Shown here piece by piece: positions 37,236 to 48,627 of a stretch of DNA of 64,000 nucleotides (position 1 is its first letter; every line of letters starts with the position of its first letter). This DNA is from Patella vulgata (lineage: Eukaryota; Mollusca; Gastropoda; Patellidae). The stretch lies in assembly GCF_932274485.2 (NCBI RefSeq), contig NC_065883.2:75103839-75167838 (forward strand), given 5' to 3'. Below the pieces are notes generated by a model that was not told where the DNA came from, did not search any database, and saw nothing but the letters and a program-made list of their open reading frames with translations. The translations under genes and the position numbers were made by a program.

Positions 37236-37509
37236 TACATTCCTGCATACAAACTGAGTGAGTTGATGATATTTTTGGACTAAAAACATATTCAAACTAA
37301 TTAATTTACCATAATTTTGCTTTAAATCCTTCTCAAAACATTGTAAATGCCAGGGAATACCCTTGCTATAAAAAAAATCGATCAAAAGAGGCCATGTTTG
37401 TGTCACGTGACTTACTTCTCACGGTACCTAGCAACGGGTGCGAAGTCGGAGGAGAATTCATTGCATACACAGACGATGTTGTCTTATATCGCCGACTATT
37501 TATTACAAA

Positions 37510-37640
37510 TACCGAATCCTAATTAAATTCTCGGATTATCCACTGTCCGCGTCTTTTTCCGTGATTTTTATTAAATACCGAATCTTGATTAAATTCTCGG
37601 ATTATCCACTGCCCGCGTCTTTTTCCGTGATTTTGATCTC
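37510..37640 (+). repeat. Tandem duplication, 66-bp unit
   Basis: ACCGAATCCTAATTAAATTC and ACCGAATCTTGATTAAATTC each continue TCGGATTATCCACTG(T/C)CC and GCGTCTTTTTCCGTGATTTT. Two units, few differences, so recent. No gene is recognised around it. Confidence 0.85.
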
Positions 37641-37687
37641 AGAAAGTGTTGTACCTCTAACTCTTCATAAAGTTTATCAACATGTAC

Positions 37688-37830
37688 AGTTAGAATTCGA
37701 TATAAGAGTAGGCTGTAGTGCCGCTGTCCGGGCAAAATTTCCCTCATAGCACACTGTATGGCGTATGTCCGTCTTTATTAGCCCAGTTCGGAGCAAAACA
37801 GTAGGACGTTAAACCCCATTTCATTTCATT
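37688..37830 (+). repeat. SINE-A 3' fragment
   Basis: TTAGAATTCGATATAAGAGT, GCACACTGTATGGCGTATGT, AGTAGGACGTTAAACCCCAT and TTTCATTTCATTT tail. Confidence 0.8.
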
Positions 37831-38479
37831 TACATCAAGCGCCCAATCTCCGTGTGCAACCATTGACGTCACGCGGGCAGACATCGTCGGGCTGTCGATT
37901 AGGGAAACCCTTACATTTTTGTCCTACAGGTATGCGCTCCAGGAGTGTTTTTCAAGAAATCCAGTATTTTTCTTGTAAGATTGTATATTTTCTACTTTCC
38001 ATATAACCCAAATTGTCATACTTTTATTGAAAATAACCACCCGATAAATACTTTTCTTGGAACGTATCTTAAAGTAGCTAAGTCTCTAACTCAATATCAT
38101 CCAAAATCTTCAACATTGAAAACACAAATTATTTGTCAATTTAAATCAACATTGATGCTGGGATCTTACCGGGAAAAAGATGGGCTTCTGATATCCAATA
38201 TTTAAGACAAAATAAACATTTTACCATTGGCACACGAATCGTGTACCATAATGCGTTTCAGCCCCAGTTCTAGCAAGAGACTCGAGGAACGAGGCTAGAC
38301 ATATTGCACCAAACCAAACGGCGTATGTAGACTGGAATAACCAGGCGCTAGAAATTTGCATTCGATTGAGACTGCTGGCTTATTTCGCGGAACATAACTG
38401 GTTTGAAATTAGAGTAAAAACGGAAACCATTGAATGTATATCAGTTTATATACATTCATATTACAGTATTATAGCGGAG
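37831..38479. other. Unassigned sequence with a CRE-type site
   Basis: TGACGTCA occurs in CATTGACGTCACGCGGG near 37863. No exon or repeat family is recognised. Confidence 0.35.
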
Positions 38480-39069
38480 TGGATATTCGCCATTCGAATG
38501 GCGAATAGCCTAGAACCATAAGGATGGTTATTCGCCATTCGTTTTATATAATAAACCTATCATTCTTGCAGATTGTTTGTGCTTTTATTCAAAATACAGG
38601 CCCAGAATCCCCTTTTAATTGTCATTTGTTATTTGAAGCTTCACAGTGCATATGAACACCTTCGTTCACAGCGAAGCGTAGACAGCGAAACCGACATCGT
38701 GTGTAGATGGAAGTAGCACACATGTGAAAAGTTCCGTATTCGGTGAAATTTTGTATCTTTACTAATCTAAAAACATTTTTTTGAAAACGCATTTCTTTGC
38801 ACTTTTGTTTATCACAAAGTAGATAAAATACAAACTTAATCTAATTTCATTCCTGTCGAGCGAAAGAAGCAGAGGCTTATTGAAATTGTTCTACCTGATC
38901 TGTCCGCCCGCCTACCACCTGGAGTAGGCTACCGCTATTATTTCATTGCCAACCGCATATTTTATCTATATACCATTCGTATATTTCATTTCCTACCAAT
39001 ACATTTCATTTCCAACTGCGTGTTTTTTTGCCTACCGTATAATTCTATTTAAACCTTCCATTTCAAACT

Positions 39070-39071
39070 GG

Positions 39072-39104
<33 letters not shown>

Positions 39105-39290
39105 TCATTTCGGGACTAACACATGTTTCAATTTCATTTCAATAATTCGCTTGCGCGTAGGTGTATTTAGCAATGGCTGGAAATCGGAGGACCCGGAGAA
39201 AACCCACGAGGTTGGACAGGCGATCCTACTCCTTGTCTCAATGACAGACCTTATGATACAACGCGCACGTGCTAACCATTGACCCCCTTT
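39070..39290 (-). repeat. SINE-B copy
   Basis: (GA)n and a G-run, GTCATTTCGGGACTAACACA, GAGAAAACCCACGAGGTTGG, then a deletion over box B; the head reads GCTAACCATTGACCCCC. Confidence 0.8.
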
Positions 39291-39330
39291 CCCATTTCTT
39301 TATTGGCATGATCATAATTTGTTTCGGCTA

Positions 39331-39452
39331 TTTCCCCTTGTCAGTGGTGCAGGACGGAAGGCCTGACACGGACAGTTGTGTAGTCGCTCGGATGGGACGA
39401 AAAACTGAGGATCCGTGTATACATTGGCGTATCCGGGCAAAATTTCCCTAAT
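39331..39452 (+). repeat. SINE-A fragment
   Basis: TTTCCCCTTGTCAGTGGTGC, GGCCTGACACGGACAGTTG and GTGTATACATTGGCGTATCC, truncated at both ends. Confidence 0.75.
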
Positions 39453-39464
39453 ATGAAACTGGAA

Positions 39465-39465
39465 T

Positions 39466-39497
<32 letters not shown>

Positions 39498-39640
39498 GTC
39501 ATTTCGGGACTAACATATGGCTCCATTTTTTTTATTTGAATAATTCCCTTGCCCGTAGTTTAGCAGTGGTAGGACCCGGAAAAACCCCACGGGGTTGGAC
39601 AGGCGGTCCTACTCCTTCTCACGTACACCATGTTAGCGTA
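39465..39640 (-). repeat. SINE-B fragment
   Basis: (GA)n tail, GTCATTTCGGGACTAACATA, GTTTAGCAGTGGTAGGACCC and GACAGGCGGTCCTACTCCTT; the tRNA-like head is absent. Confidence 0.75.
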
Positions 39641-39690
39641 CGTCGTTGCCATTCGAATGGCGAATATCCTCTGCCTATGAGTTCCGACCC

Positions 39691-40345
39691 ACTTGTGTCA
39701 ATTTCTAGGTCCCAAATGTTAGCGATTTAGCTCCTTTAACTCTTCACTTGACTTGCACAGATGTCAACTATTTTAACACAGTGTTTAGAAGTATGTTTTT
39801 TTTCAACAAAGAAACATTTAGAGTACATCGTCACATCATATCAACTTAAACATTTTATTAACATGGCGTGAACAATTATGGCAAGATGGCGGAGGCCGCA
39901 AACCACGATAATGACTGTAGTAGGACAGGGTTCGGATACTGGATGCAGCCACAGCTAATGTCATGAAACAAACAATAAACAAGATATAATTTGATACGTT
40001 TTATTATAATAAATAAACAATGGATTCTGGAAATGTGACGTGTGCCTTTAATGTTTCAAATGATTGATTTGCCCGAAATACTAAACAGAAATCATGATAG
40101 TGATACGTCAAACGGAATGAATTAACCCACTGTGGTAAATCGATTCATCGATCTTGTACAGTCCGTTAACCCACTATTAAAAACGAAATACCGAATTCTT
40201 CCTCACGAATCAAGTGACCAAATTCCAATATGGTTTAGTACGTGGATCGATTCAGCGGTCACCACAGCGAAGCGACTATTGTCCCCCAAATCAGAACTAC
40301 ATGTATTATCTAAGAGTAAGAAATGCGTTCGAACAATCTAGCCCA
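39691..40345. other. Unassigned sequence
   Basis: No gene or repeat family recognised; short open frames here lack family features and splice support. Confidence 0.35.
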
Positions 40346-41076
40346 AATATATTCTTCAAAAAAAGTAGGGGATATTGAAATGCAAATACCTATGCAGGTT
40401 GTGATATGATAAATAGTCATGGACACTTGACATGCTTTGAGAGTATGTTCACAGATAAAGAACTTATCGCCGCAACAGAACCACTGAGCTACATGTGCGA
40501 CACGCAATAGCGCCATACACGTGTGTGTGTGTGTGGGGGGGGGGGGGGGCATTGTCAAATTTGACACTTCAAGGAAGGGTTGATGAAAACTGCCGCTTGC
40601 TGGTTTATCCTATCCATGTTTGCTTTCCTATCGGTTCTTGCATAAGATTTACTGTTTAGCGTATCTTTGCTTTAGTGCGTTACGTTTAATTTGATCGGGA
40701 GACGTGTTCGTCGATGTCAACCGACAACACTGCAAGAATGGGCCGTGGCACTGCAAGAGGAGTGGGTCAGATTGCCCCAAATCGTGATTGGACGGTTGAT
40801 TAGGAGCATGCCACGGCGAATTGCTGAATGTCTGAGGATTGGTGGAGCAATTACTCATTAAGACACAAATCAAAAACGTCCATTTTCACTTTTGACAGTG
40901 TATCTCTTTGCGAGTGAAATGGGGCCGTCAGATAAGCCGCCCGTATGAACTGTTTATGTTCATGTGTAGGCAATTGGCCTGTTATTAAGATACACTGGTT
41001 ACCTCTAATAAAAACAGCAGTGCATTTCCGCAGTTTTGTATTGTTTCTGAATATCCCCTACTTTTTTTTTAAGAGT
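40346..41076 (+). mobile_element. Deletion derivative of a Tc1-like element
   Basis: Ends TTCAAAAAAAGTAGGGGATA and TATCCCCTACTTTTTTTTTA are inverted and share the core AAAAAAAGTAGGGGATAT with the element at 49435. Inside (about 40700-40860) only the transposase C-terminus is left: LQEWAVALQEEWVRLPQIVI and LIRSMPRRIAECLRIGG. This suggests an internal deletion of a relative of the larger element, possibly mobilised by it. Confidence 0.8.
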
Positions 41077-41809
41077 ATATGAAATAAATGAAAATCAACA
41101 CAATCTGGTTGATATGAGGCGATTATCGACTCTGACAACCGGTCTGTGTCTTAGATATGATAATGTTACCTTACGCGCCCAGTTTTATAGTCGAAGCATG
41201 CACGTGCGCGATAGTTGATTGGCTCGCCTACGCCAAGCAAGTAGACAAATTGATGAGTTTGGGCGACTGGTTTGAAATTCTTTATGCACATCGGGCGACA
41301 CATCTCTATAGTTTTTTTTCCTTTTAGACGATCTAATTCGCAATGACATCTAATGAACAATTATAAACTAGGATTGATAAACAATAGCTTAGTAATCTTT
41401 AAGTAAAATGTGTAAATTGTTTGAAAATGGCAGAATCATCAAACAGTTTCTCAACACGAACCAACGAATATGGAAAGAACTCACGACAAGCATATCGAGT
41501 ACAGATTCACCTGTTTTAAAGAAAGCCCATGTAGACATATGGGAGAGCATTAATCACAATCTGTTTCACAGAGAATTACGAGTCTCGTATAATATCTCTG
41601 TCATAGATGACTGCCTTAACACGTGCTGTCACAGCACACGGTGTGAATCATTGGCTGAATGGCGCGTGCATTGTTTACATAAGACATAACTGCTTCGGAG
41701 AGAATGCTGCATTTTAGTCATTTTAATACCGTTTTACACTAAATCGGAAATAATTTTTAACTACAAATACGTCTAACGCCTTTATTTATTTTTCCAATAT
41801 ATACAAAAA
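41077..41809. other. Unassigned sequence with one unsupported small frame
   Basis: An ATG-started frame of 93 codons lies at 41408-41689 (MCKLFENGRIIKQFLNTNQR at the start; two CC or CxxC-like Cys groups near the end). No family is recognised and it has no visible splice or promoter support. Confidence 0.3.
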
Positions 41810-41925
41810 ATGTTTTAGAATTTAATTTGTCGCAGGAAAAAAGTTAATATTTCTAGCTCATTAAGCCGCATCAATGTCATCCTTATCAGTGATTGTCGCG
41901 GCCAAGCAAATATTCACTGCGGATC
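41810..41925 (+). repeat. Single unit related to the 5460 array
   Basis: TTTTAGAATTTAATTTG, GTTAATAT, CAATGTCATCC, TATCAGTGATTG and GGCCAAGCAAATATT match 5425-5530, including the flanking A-rich lead-in. Confidence 0.6.
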
Positions 41926-41926
41926 A

Positions 41927-42625
41927 GTGTGCATTAATCAAGGTAATGAAGAACCTTTTATAGATAAAACGACTCTTATTGAAATTAAAAATAAAGCCAT
42001 AGCTGTTGCAGTAGCACACTTAGAGGTTGATTTAAGGAATGCAATAGAAGAAAAGTTACGCTCAATCGACATTTGGGTAACTACCATCGAGGAAGACAAC
42101 AGGGAAGTGGGATTTGAACTTGACAAATTTGAAGAACGAGTATCGACACTCGAGTCAGTTATCGCACAGAAAAATGCAGAAATTAGGCTACTAGACAATA
42201 AAGTGAATGATTTTGAACAATACTCCAGAAAATCGCACATTCGCATTTTTGGGATCAAGTAAAACACCGGCGAAAATTGCGTTGAAATTGCCCAACGAAT
42301 CTTTAAAGATAAATTAAACATCCAGGAAGACATTGTTGTCGATGCGGCACATCGCGTTGGAGTTGTTAAGCTGGCTAATAATGATAGAGAGGTGAAACTT
42401 AGACCGCGAGGTATTATTGTTAAAATTCTTAGACGAAATCACAAACAGAAAATTATGTTTAACAGGAAAAAATTAAAGCATTCAGGTATCTCAATATCTG
42501 ATGATATGACCTTCAGAAATGTTCAATTACTAACCAAAATGAATGCCCATTCTAGTGTTAAGAATGCGTGGTTTGCAAATGAGAAGATTTTTATTGAGGG
42601 GCACCAAGTTACAACCGGGTGTTGA
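41927..42625 (+). pseudogene. LINE ORF1-type protein (coiled coil plus RRM-like)
   Basis: A coiled-coil (LEVDLRNAIEEKLRS, FEERVSTLESVIAQKNAEIR, LDNKVNDFEQYSRK) is followed by the L1 ORF1-type block SHIRIFGI, RIFKDKLNIQEDIVVDAAHR, RPRGIIVKILRRNHKQKI, FNRKKLKHSGISISDDMTF. A single in-frame TAA (42260-42262) after FGIK separates the two halves. Family role: RNA-binding chaperone of the LINE ribonucleoprotein. No ORF2 follows directly, so the copy is truncated and dead. Confidence 0.8.
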
Positions 42626-43263
42626 TATTGATGAACAACTTTTAAAAGCTACAAAACATGACAGAGCTCGTTAAATCTGATAATTAGCCAAATATCCCGA
42701 CAAGGTCAACGCGAACACAAGCAGAGGATTATCTTGTAAAAACTCGAACCTGAAATTTATTCACTCGATGACAATTATATGAAACTTTGATTTGAGTGTA
42801 CAACGCATATACTCATGGGTCCTAAGTGTACCTCGATTTTGTTAACAGATTTCGTTATCTAAAAATTAACCATGTGATATTGAGTCTGAATGAGATGATG
42901 TCACTCATTAGTATTTGTAACACATAACATGTTTGTAATCAGGGCCGTAACTAGCTCAGAGCAACCAGGGAGCGAGAAGCCTTCTCAGGGGTTCTAACCT
43001 ATCCCAAGAACACATCTCATAGTGTGACGTCACACTACATGTCCCTCATCTTACAATAATACTAATTTCAAATTAACAGAGCAAGTCGCTGATCAAAAAT
43101 AGTTACGGCCTACTCCCATAGTAATATTTGCATGGAAAATGTTATTTCGAACCAAATTTTATTCGACTTCAACGACATTTAAGCACGATCGCTTCAGTGA
43201 TTCATATAAGTTACAAATGCCCAGAAAACTATTTTATTTATAAATTCAAAGGGACAGTCTGTT
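42626..43263. other. Unassigned sequence
   Basis: CAGGGCCGTAACTAGC at 42942 resembles the edge of a common DNA-transposon family (compare CAGGCCCGTAGCTAGCCC at 23349), but no second end was found. Confidence 0.35.
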
Positions 43264-43540
43264 GTCATCCACCAAATTGGACAGAGAGAGAAATGGGGTT
43301 TAACGTCCACTGGACACAAACTAGGTCATTTCGGGACTAACACATGGTTCAATTTTATTTCAATAATTCGCTTACGCAGTTGGAGGAAACCGGAGGACCC
43401 GGAGAAAACCCACGCGGTTGGACAGGCGACCCTACTCCTTGTTACGTACAACCGGGGAATCGAAACCCCGCCAGTTGCCTCAATGACAGACAGTATGATG
43501 CAGCGCGCGCGTGCTAACCATTGAGCCATCCAACCCCCCT
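43264..43540 (-). repeat. SINE-B copy
   Basis: GA tail, GTTTAACGTCCACTGGACAC, GGAGGAAACCGGAGGACCCG, ACCGGGGAATCGAAACCCCG and head GCTAACCATTGAGCCATCCA with a following C-run. Confidence 0.85.
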
Positions 43541-43803
43541 TAAACCGGACAGAAGAAATTAAACATCCTAATAGATGCATATAACTATATGAAAGAAACA
43601 CTCATTCGCTTGTAATGTATTTCAAATTAAATGATCCTCTGACAATTTTATTATCTATCTGTGTTTATATATTCCTTACTTTAAGTCACTTCCGCACATT
43701 CTATTTGTTATATCATTGACCCAAATCACAACATTCATTGAAACGCATTGGTATGAAGCCAACTGTCCACCAATAACAAATTCTCAAGATATCAATCAAA
43801 CGT

Positions 43804-44090
43804 GTGTTCAGAACTCTAACTAATAATAAGTTTTTGCTTAACAATTTAACTATCACTGCCAAAAGCCAAAATCCATATATAAGTTTATTGTTAGTTGTAC
43901 TAGCTAACGATATTTCTCCCAATCCAGGCTCCAATTCATCACGAAAACAAACAGATTTCCACAACCTTACTATCTTTCATCTAAATACTCGCAGTATCAG
44001 AAATAAACTAACCGAGATACAAAACCTGACTAATTAATTCCACATTCTCACCTTTTCTGAAACCCAATCGTCCATAAAAAAAAATTGCCC
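43804..44090 (+). pseudogene. LINE (CR1/L2-like) endonuclease N-terminal fragment
   Basis: The frame reads LLLVVLANDISPNPGSNSS, then LTIFHLNTRSIRNKLTEIQN, the xGDIxxNPGP leader and HLNxRSLRNK motif at the start of the APE-type endonuclease in CR1/L2 LINEs. A stop at 44035 follows, then HILTFSETQSS in the same frame. Most of the ORF is missing; similarity fades after 44090. Confidence 0.75.
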
Positions 44091-45429
44091 AAGGTAGATA
44101 GCGGTGGATTTTTTTCTTGGGGTACTATGTACATACCTCCTTTCAAAAAAGCAAAGATCTTTTGTTTCGGATGTTTTTCCACAGGTCGGAGTGTCTCCTA
44201 CCAGTGTATACGTTAATTGACTCATAGTCACACTATAATTTGGTATCTATCGGGTTTAACAGCAATATATGCGTGTTATCTTTAGTATAGATTGTTTATC
44301 GTCCACTCAACATGTTCTAACTCCAACTATATGCACACTCACCGTCATTTAATATTGCACAAGTACTCATTGGTAGGTAATCATTTTTCTACTCGACTCC
44401 CTGTTTATAATATTACTACTAATAATCATCCTTAGATGATAATAATACATCATCTGAAAATATGTACTGTACTTGTCGACACCTGTAATGTGATGAAGTT
44501 TGTTTATACCTGCAAGATCCCAAGACCGTTGCCAGCAATCATATATAAATGAACTTGTTAAGATGTAAGTGATTTATATTCAATTTGCAAAAAAAAAAAA
44601 AAAAAAAATATTATAATTTCTAATCAATTATGTTCAGTGAAATACGTGAACAAGCAATCTGAACGACAGTCGTTTACGCCTGCTTAGTCTATTCAGTGTT
44701 ACTATTATTTTATCATTTGTGAATCAGCCATTACTAATTACTTCCGCATTGTCTTGTATGTGTATTTTTCTTTGTTTGGTAGCCTACAAATGGCGCCCGA
44801 AACCATAGAATACACAACTCCTTTACTCATTTTAAAATGTTCACTGTGTTTTAAATATTGGATATTAGGGTCCTATAATTTCACATCTTCAATAGAAGGC
44901 TTGATCTCTATGGAAGTATAACGTTGCCAATATTATTTCATTGTTCACGGTGCAAACTGCAAATGTCAGTAGTTCAAAATACGTATTTTAGTTTTACAAT
45001 TTGCAATTTCCATTGCTCAGCAATACAAATGCCACGGTGTTAAAATACAGAATACACTTTTCAATAATACAAAATACAGTAGAATAGTTATTTTGCACAT
45101 TACACTTCTGCATTCTGCATTTTGCATAATAGACAAATGCATAATAGAACCTTGCATAGTACAACATATACCTTATATGGGATCTACGACGAACGTCATT
45201 TGCATACGGAAAAAAGTCCGGATTATGACGGAAATTAATGATTTACGCGGTAAAGCCATCAGGTCACCTGGATACGAAATGAAGTTAGCACACATATTCC
45301 TAGCGCCAATAAAAACCTAGATATAATTATCACGAAAATAATTGTTACCTTTATATTAGAAAACGACATATTAATGCAAAGAATATATGTAATAGACCCA
45401 GCCCTCCTCCCTCCCTCCCTCATGAAAAA

Positions 45430-47160
45430 AAAATATTATTACCGTAAACATACTAAAATATCGCACACTAGGCTAACTGAGCACAAAGAAAAGGGATACG
45501 CCCACGCTGCATCAAAACGCCCCGAAACCAGCTTTGGTGGCAAAATGTTTTTTTGTTTCATGGAATCAAGGGATGAATAATCTACTAGAATACAAATTTT
45601 CAGAAGCTTCCTAAGCTGGCTTTTAGAGAAATTTCACCGTAAACATACTAAAACCATGGGGGGATCGGGTAAGGATAGGCTCATGGCGCACGCAATAACT
45701 TATAAAATAGCTTGGTGGCTCCAAGATCTTTATTTCACCAAATCAACAGATGGATAAGATATGAACAGGCCAATTTTCATTTACTTTCTATGTTGGCGTA
45801 TCGAGTTATACCACCGCAAAGTTCCCAGCACCTGGATTCGAGATGGGGTTCGCGGGTGCAATAAACAAGGGGTACGTCCACACTGCACCAAAAAGCACTC
45901 CAAACTGGCTTTGGTGGCAAAATGTTATGTATTTCACGGAGTCAAGGGATGAATTAACTACTAGAATACAAAAATCCAGAAGCCTCCTATGCTGGCTTTT
46001 AGAGATATATGTTGGCGTATCGAGATATACCACCGCAAAGTACCTAGCACCCGGATTCGAGACGGGGTTCGTGGGTTCAATAAATAAGGGGTACGTCCAC
46101 GCTGCATCAAAAAGCACCCAAACCAGCTTTGGTGGCAAACTGTTTTGTATTTCTCAGAGTCAAGGGTTGAATAAACTACTAGAATACAAAAATCCAGAAG
46201 CCTCGTATGCTGGCTTTTTGAGATATATTACCGTAAACATACTAAAAATATGGGGGAGGCGTGTTAGGGTAGACTCACTGCGCACGCAATAACGTCTAAA
46301 CTAGCTTTGGTGGCTCCAGAATCTTTATTTCACCCAATTGACACCCAATTGCATAAGGTATGAACATGCCAAATTTCCTTAACTTTTTATGTTGGCGTAT
46401 CGAGTTATACCACCGAAAAGCTCCTAGCATCATTATTCGAGGCGAGGTTCGAGGGTACAATAAACAAGGGGTACGCCCACGCTGCATCAAAAAGCCCCCA
46501 AACCAGCTTTAGTGGCAAAATGTTTTTTGTTTCACAAAATCAAGGGATGAATAAACTACTAGACTGCACAATTTCAGAAGCCTCCTACGTTGGCTTTTCG
46601 AGATATATTACCGTAAACGTACTAAATATGTGAGGGAATCGGGATAGGGTAGGCTCGCTGGGCACACAATAACTTCTAAATTAACTTTGGTGGCTCCAAG
46701 ATCTTTATTTCACCAAATCGACAGATGCATAAGGTGTGAACATGCCAAATTTCATTAACTTTCTAAGTTGGGGTATCGAAAAGTTCTCAGCACCGGATTC
46801 GAGGCGGGGTTCGTGGGTACAATAAACAAGGGGTACGCCCACGTTTCATCAAAAAGCACCCGAACCAGCTTTGGTGGCAACATGTTTTGTATTTCACAGA
46901 GTCAAGGGATGGATAAACTACGAGAATACAAAAATCCAGAAGCCTTCTATGCTGGCTTTTGACGATATATTACCGTAAACTTACTAAATATGTGGGGAAT
47001 CGAGTTAGGGTAGGCTCACTGCGCACCCAATAGCTTCTAAACTGGCCTTGGTAGCTCATCATCATCATCATCATCATCATCGGTGAGGCCTTTAGATAGG
47101 TCAGAGACCTTTTGGCCGATCAGATTTTCTAAACAGGAATTCACGGCATTTATTAGATCT
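45430..47160 (+). repeat. Tandem array, unit about 360-380 bp
   Basis: ACCGTAAACATACTAAA recurs at 45442, 45632, 46230, 46611 (ACCGTAAACGTACTAAA) and 46970 (ACCGTAAACTTACTAAA). AACAAGGGGTACG(T/C)CCACG, AGCTTTGGTGGCAAAATG and CCAAGATCTTTATTTCACC recur between them. The interval 45632-46230 contains an additional internal duplication. Long open frames here (such as 45843-46292) follow the repeat. Confidence 0.85.
47053..47081. repeat. (ATC)n microsatellite
   Basis: Nine uninterrupted CAT/ATC triplets at the right edge of the array. Confidence 0.9.
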
Positions 47161-48188
47161 TTATTTCAGCAAATTTCTTTGGGGGGGGGGGGGTCTATTA
47201 CACATTATTATATACTTTGCATTAATATGTCTTAAAATGCTATTTTCTAATATAAAGGTAACAATTATTTTCCTGATAATTATATCGAGGTTTTTAATTG
47301 GCACTAGGAATATGTGTGCTAACTTCATTTCGAATCCGGGTGCTGGAATACGTGTGAGATATTCCGCTCGGTTACTATAAGATTCTTTAACCTTACCCAA
47401 AAAATGGGATTTAGAGACCTGTCAATTAAATAAGATATTCAATTTAATTTTTAACAAGAAATTGATTCACTTGAAATATCTGGGGTTTTTTTTACCGATG
47501 AGAACAAATAAGAATAGTCTCGTTAAACCAGACTATTATCTTTCAGAATCCTCTAATCGTCGAACTGATTACATTATAGAGCCTGGACGTTGAAGACTAA
47601 CAAAATCGAGTACTGCCCCCCCCACCCTTCTAATGACCTCGGTCTTATGGCTTTATCGCGTAAATCATTAATTTCCGTCATAGTCCGGATTTTTTTCCGT
47701 ATGTAAATGACGTACGTCGTACTTCTCATATAAGGTATATGTTCTACTTTGCAAGGTTCTATTATGCATTTGTCTATTATGCAAAATGCAGAATGCAGAA
47801 GTGTAATGTGCAAAATAACTATTATACTGTATTTTGTATTATTGAAAAGTGTATTCTGTATTTTAACACCGTGACATTGGTATTGTTGAGCAATGGAAAT
47901 TGTAAATTGTAAAACTAAAATACGTATTTTGAACTACTGACATTTGAAGTTTGCACCATGAACAATGAAATAATATTGGCAACGTTATACTTCCATAGAT
48001 CTCGCCTTAACTACGTACATCTTATCAAGATGTTGTAAAACTCGCGGTCGTTGCTTCAGGAACATGATAATTTCATGGCAAGATAACATCTGTTTTAAAT
48101 GAAATGGGTCAATATTGATTTCTAATTCGAGGTTTTTAATTTCAAATATTATGGAAACTATTGAATAAGAGGTTTAGCTCCTTTAAAA

Positions 48189-48385
48189 TGAGGGGGTTGA
48201 GTCAACTGGCGTGGTTTCGATTCCCCGGTTGTACGTGACAAGGAGTAGGGTCGCCTGTCCAACCCCGTGGTCTTTCTCTTGGTCCCCCGGTTTCCTTCCA
48301 CTGCTAAAGACCCCTACGCGGAATAATTGAAATAAAATTGAACCATATGTTACAGTCTCGAAATGACCTGTTTTTTGTCGAGTCT
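48189..48385 (+). repeat. SINE-B copy without head
   Basis: GAGTCAACTGGCGTGGTTTC, GATTCCCCGGTTGTACGTG, CTTTCTCTTGGTCCCCCGG, GACCCCTACGCGG and AATTGAAATAAAATTGAACC. Confidence 0.8.
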
Positions 48386-48444
48386 GTCTGTCCTTTAAAA
48401 TGCATTATGTTGATGGTGAACATTCTCGTACCTAACTTATCCGC

Positions 48445-48490
48445 AGTAGCTCAACGAGTAAGGCGCTGACTCAGGCCGTGGTGGGTAAAG
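48445..48490 (+). repeat. Isolated tRNA-like SINE head
   Basis: GCAGTAGCTCAACGAGTAAG and GGCGCTGACTC resemble the SINE-A box A region; the body is missing. Confidence 0.5.
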
Positions 48491-48627
48491 TGAAAACAAA
48501 AATTTATATTTCATCTAGTTGGCAAAATAAAGTGCCCGAAATCTAATAAAACACTAATTGTTACTTTTTTTTAATTGGATACCACGAATTTATACCGAAT
48601 TGACTTTTATGATTTAAAACATTTTGT

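Larger units (their letters stand above)
38480..39672. mobile_element. Possible element bounded by inverted GGATATTCGCCATTCG ends
   Basis: GGATATTCGCCATTCGAATG at 38480 and its complement CATTCGAATGGCGAATATCC ending at 39672 are inverted. The left end contains a 22-bp perfect palindrome (38487-38508) centred on TTCGAA, and a further half-copy follows at 38527. The interior holds later SINE insertions. No target duplication could be confirmed, so element status is tentative. Confidence 0.45.
44896..48008. mobile_element. 3.1-kb inverted-repeat element enclosing a satellite-like array
   Basis: The left arm 44896-45425 is the complement of 47183-47345 plus 47640-48008. Matching blocks include GAAGTATAACGTTGCCAATA, TACACTTCTGCATTCTGCAT and TTACCTTTATATTAGAAAA with their complements. 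The right arm carries about 290 bp of extra sequence (47345-47640). Between the arms lies a tandem array. No transposase is recognised, so the class (long-TIR non-autonomous element, or inverted duplication around a satellite) is open. Confidence 0.7.

Noticed and set aside
45843-46292. Frame of 149 codons with INKGYVHAASKS repeats
   Set aside because: It follows a tandem array of about 370 bp, and the same segments shift frame between units.
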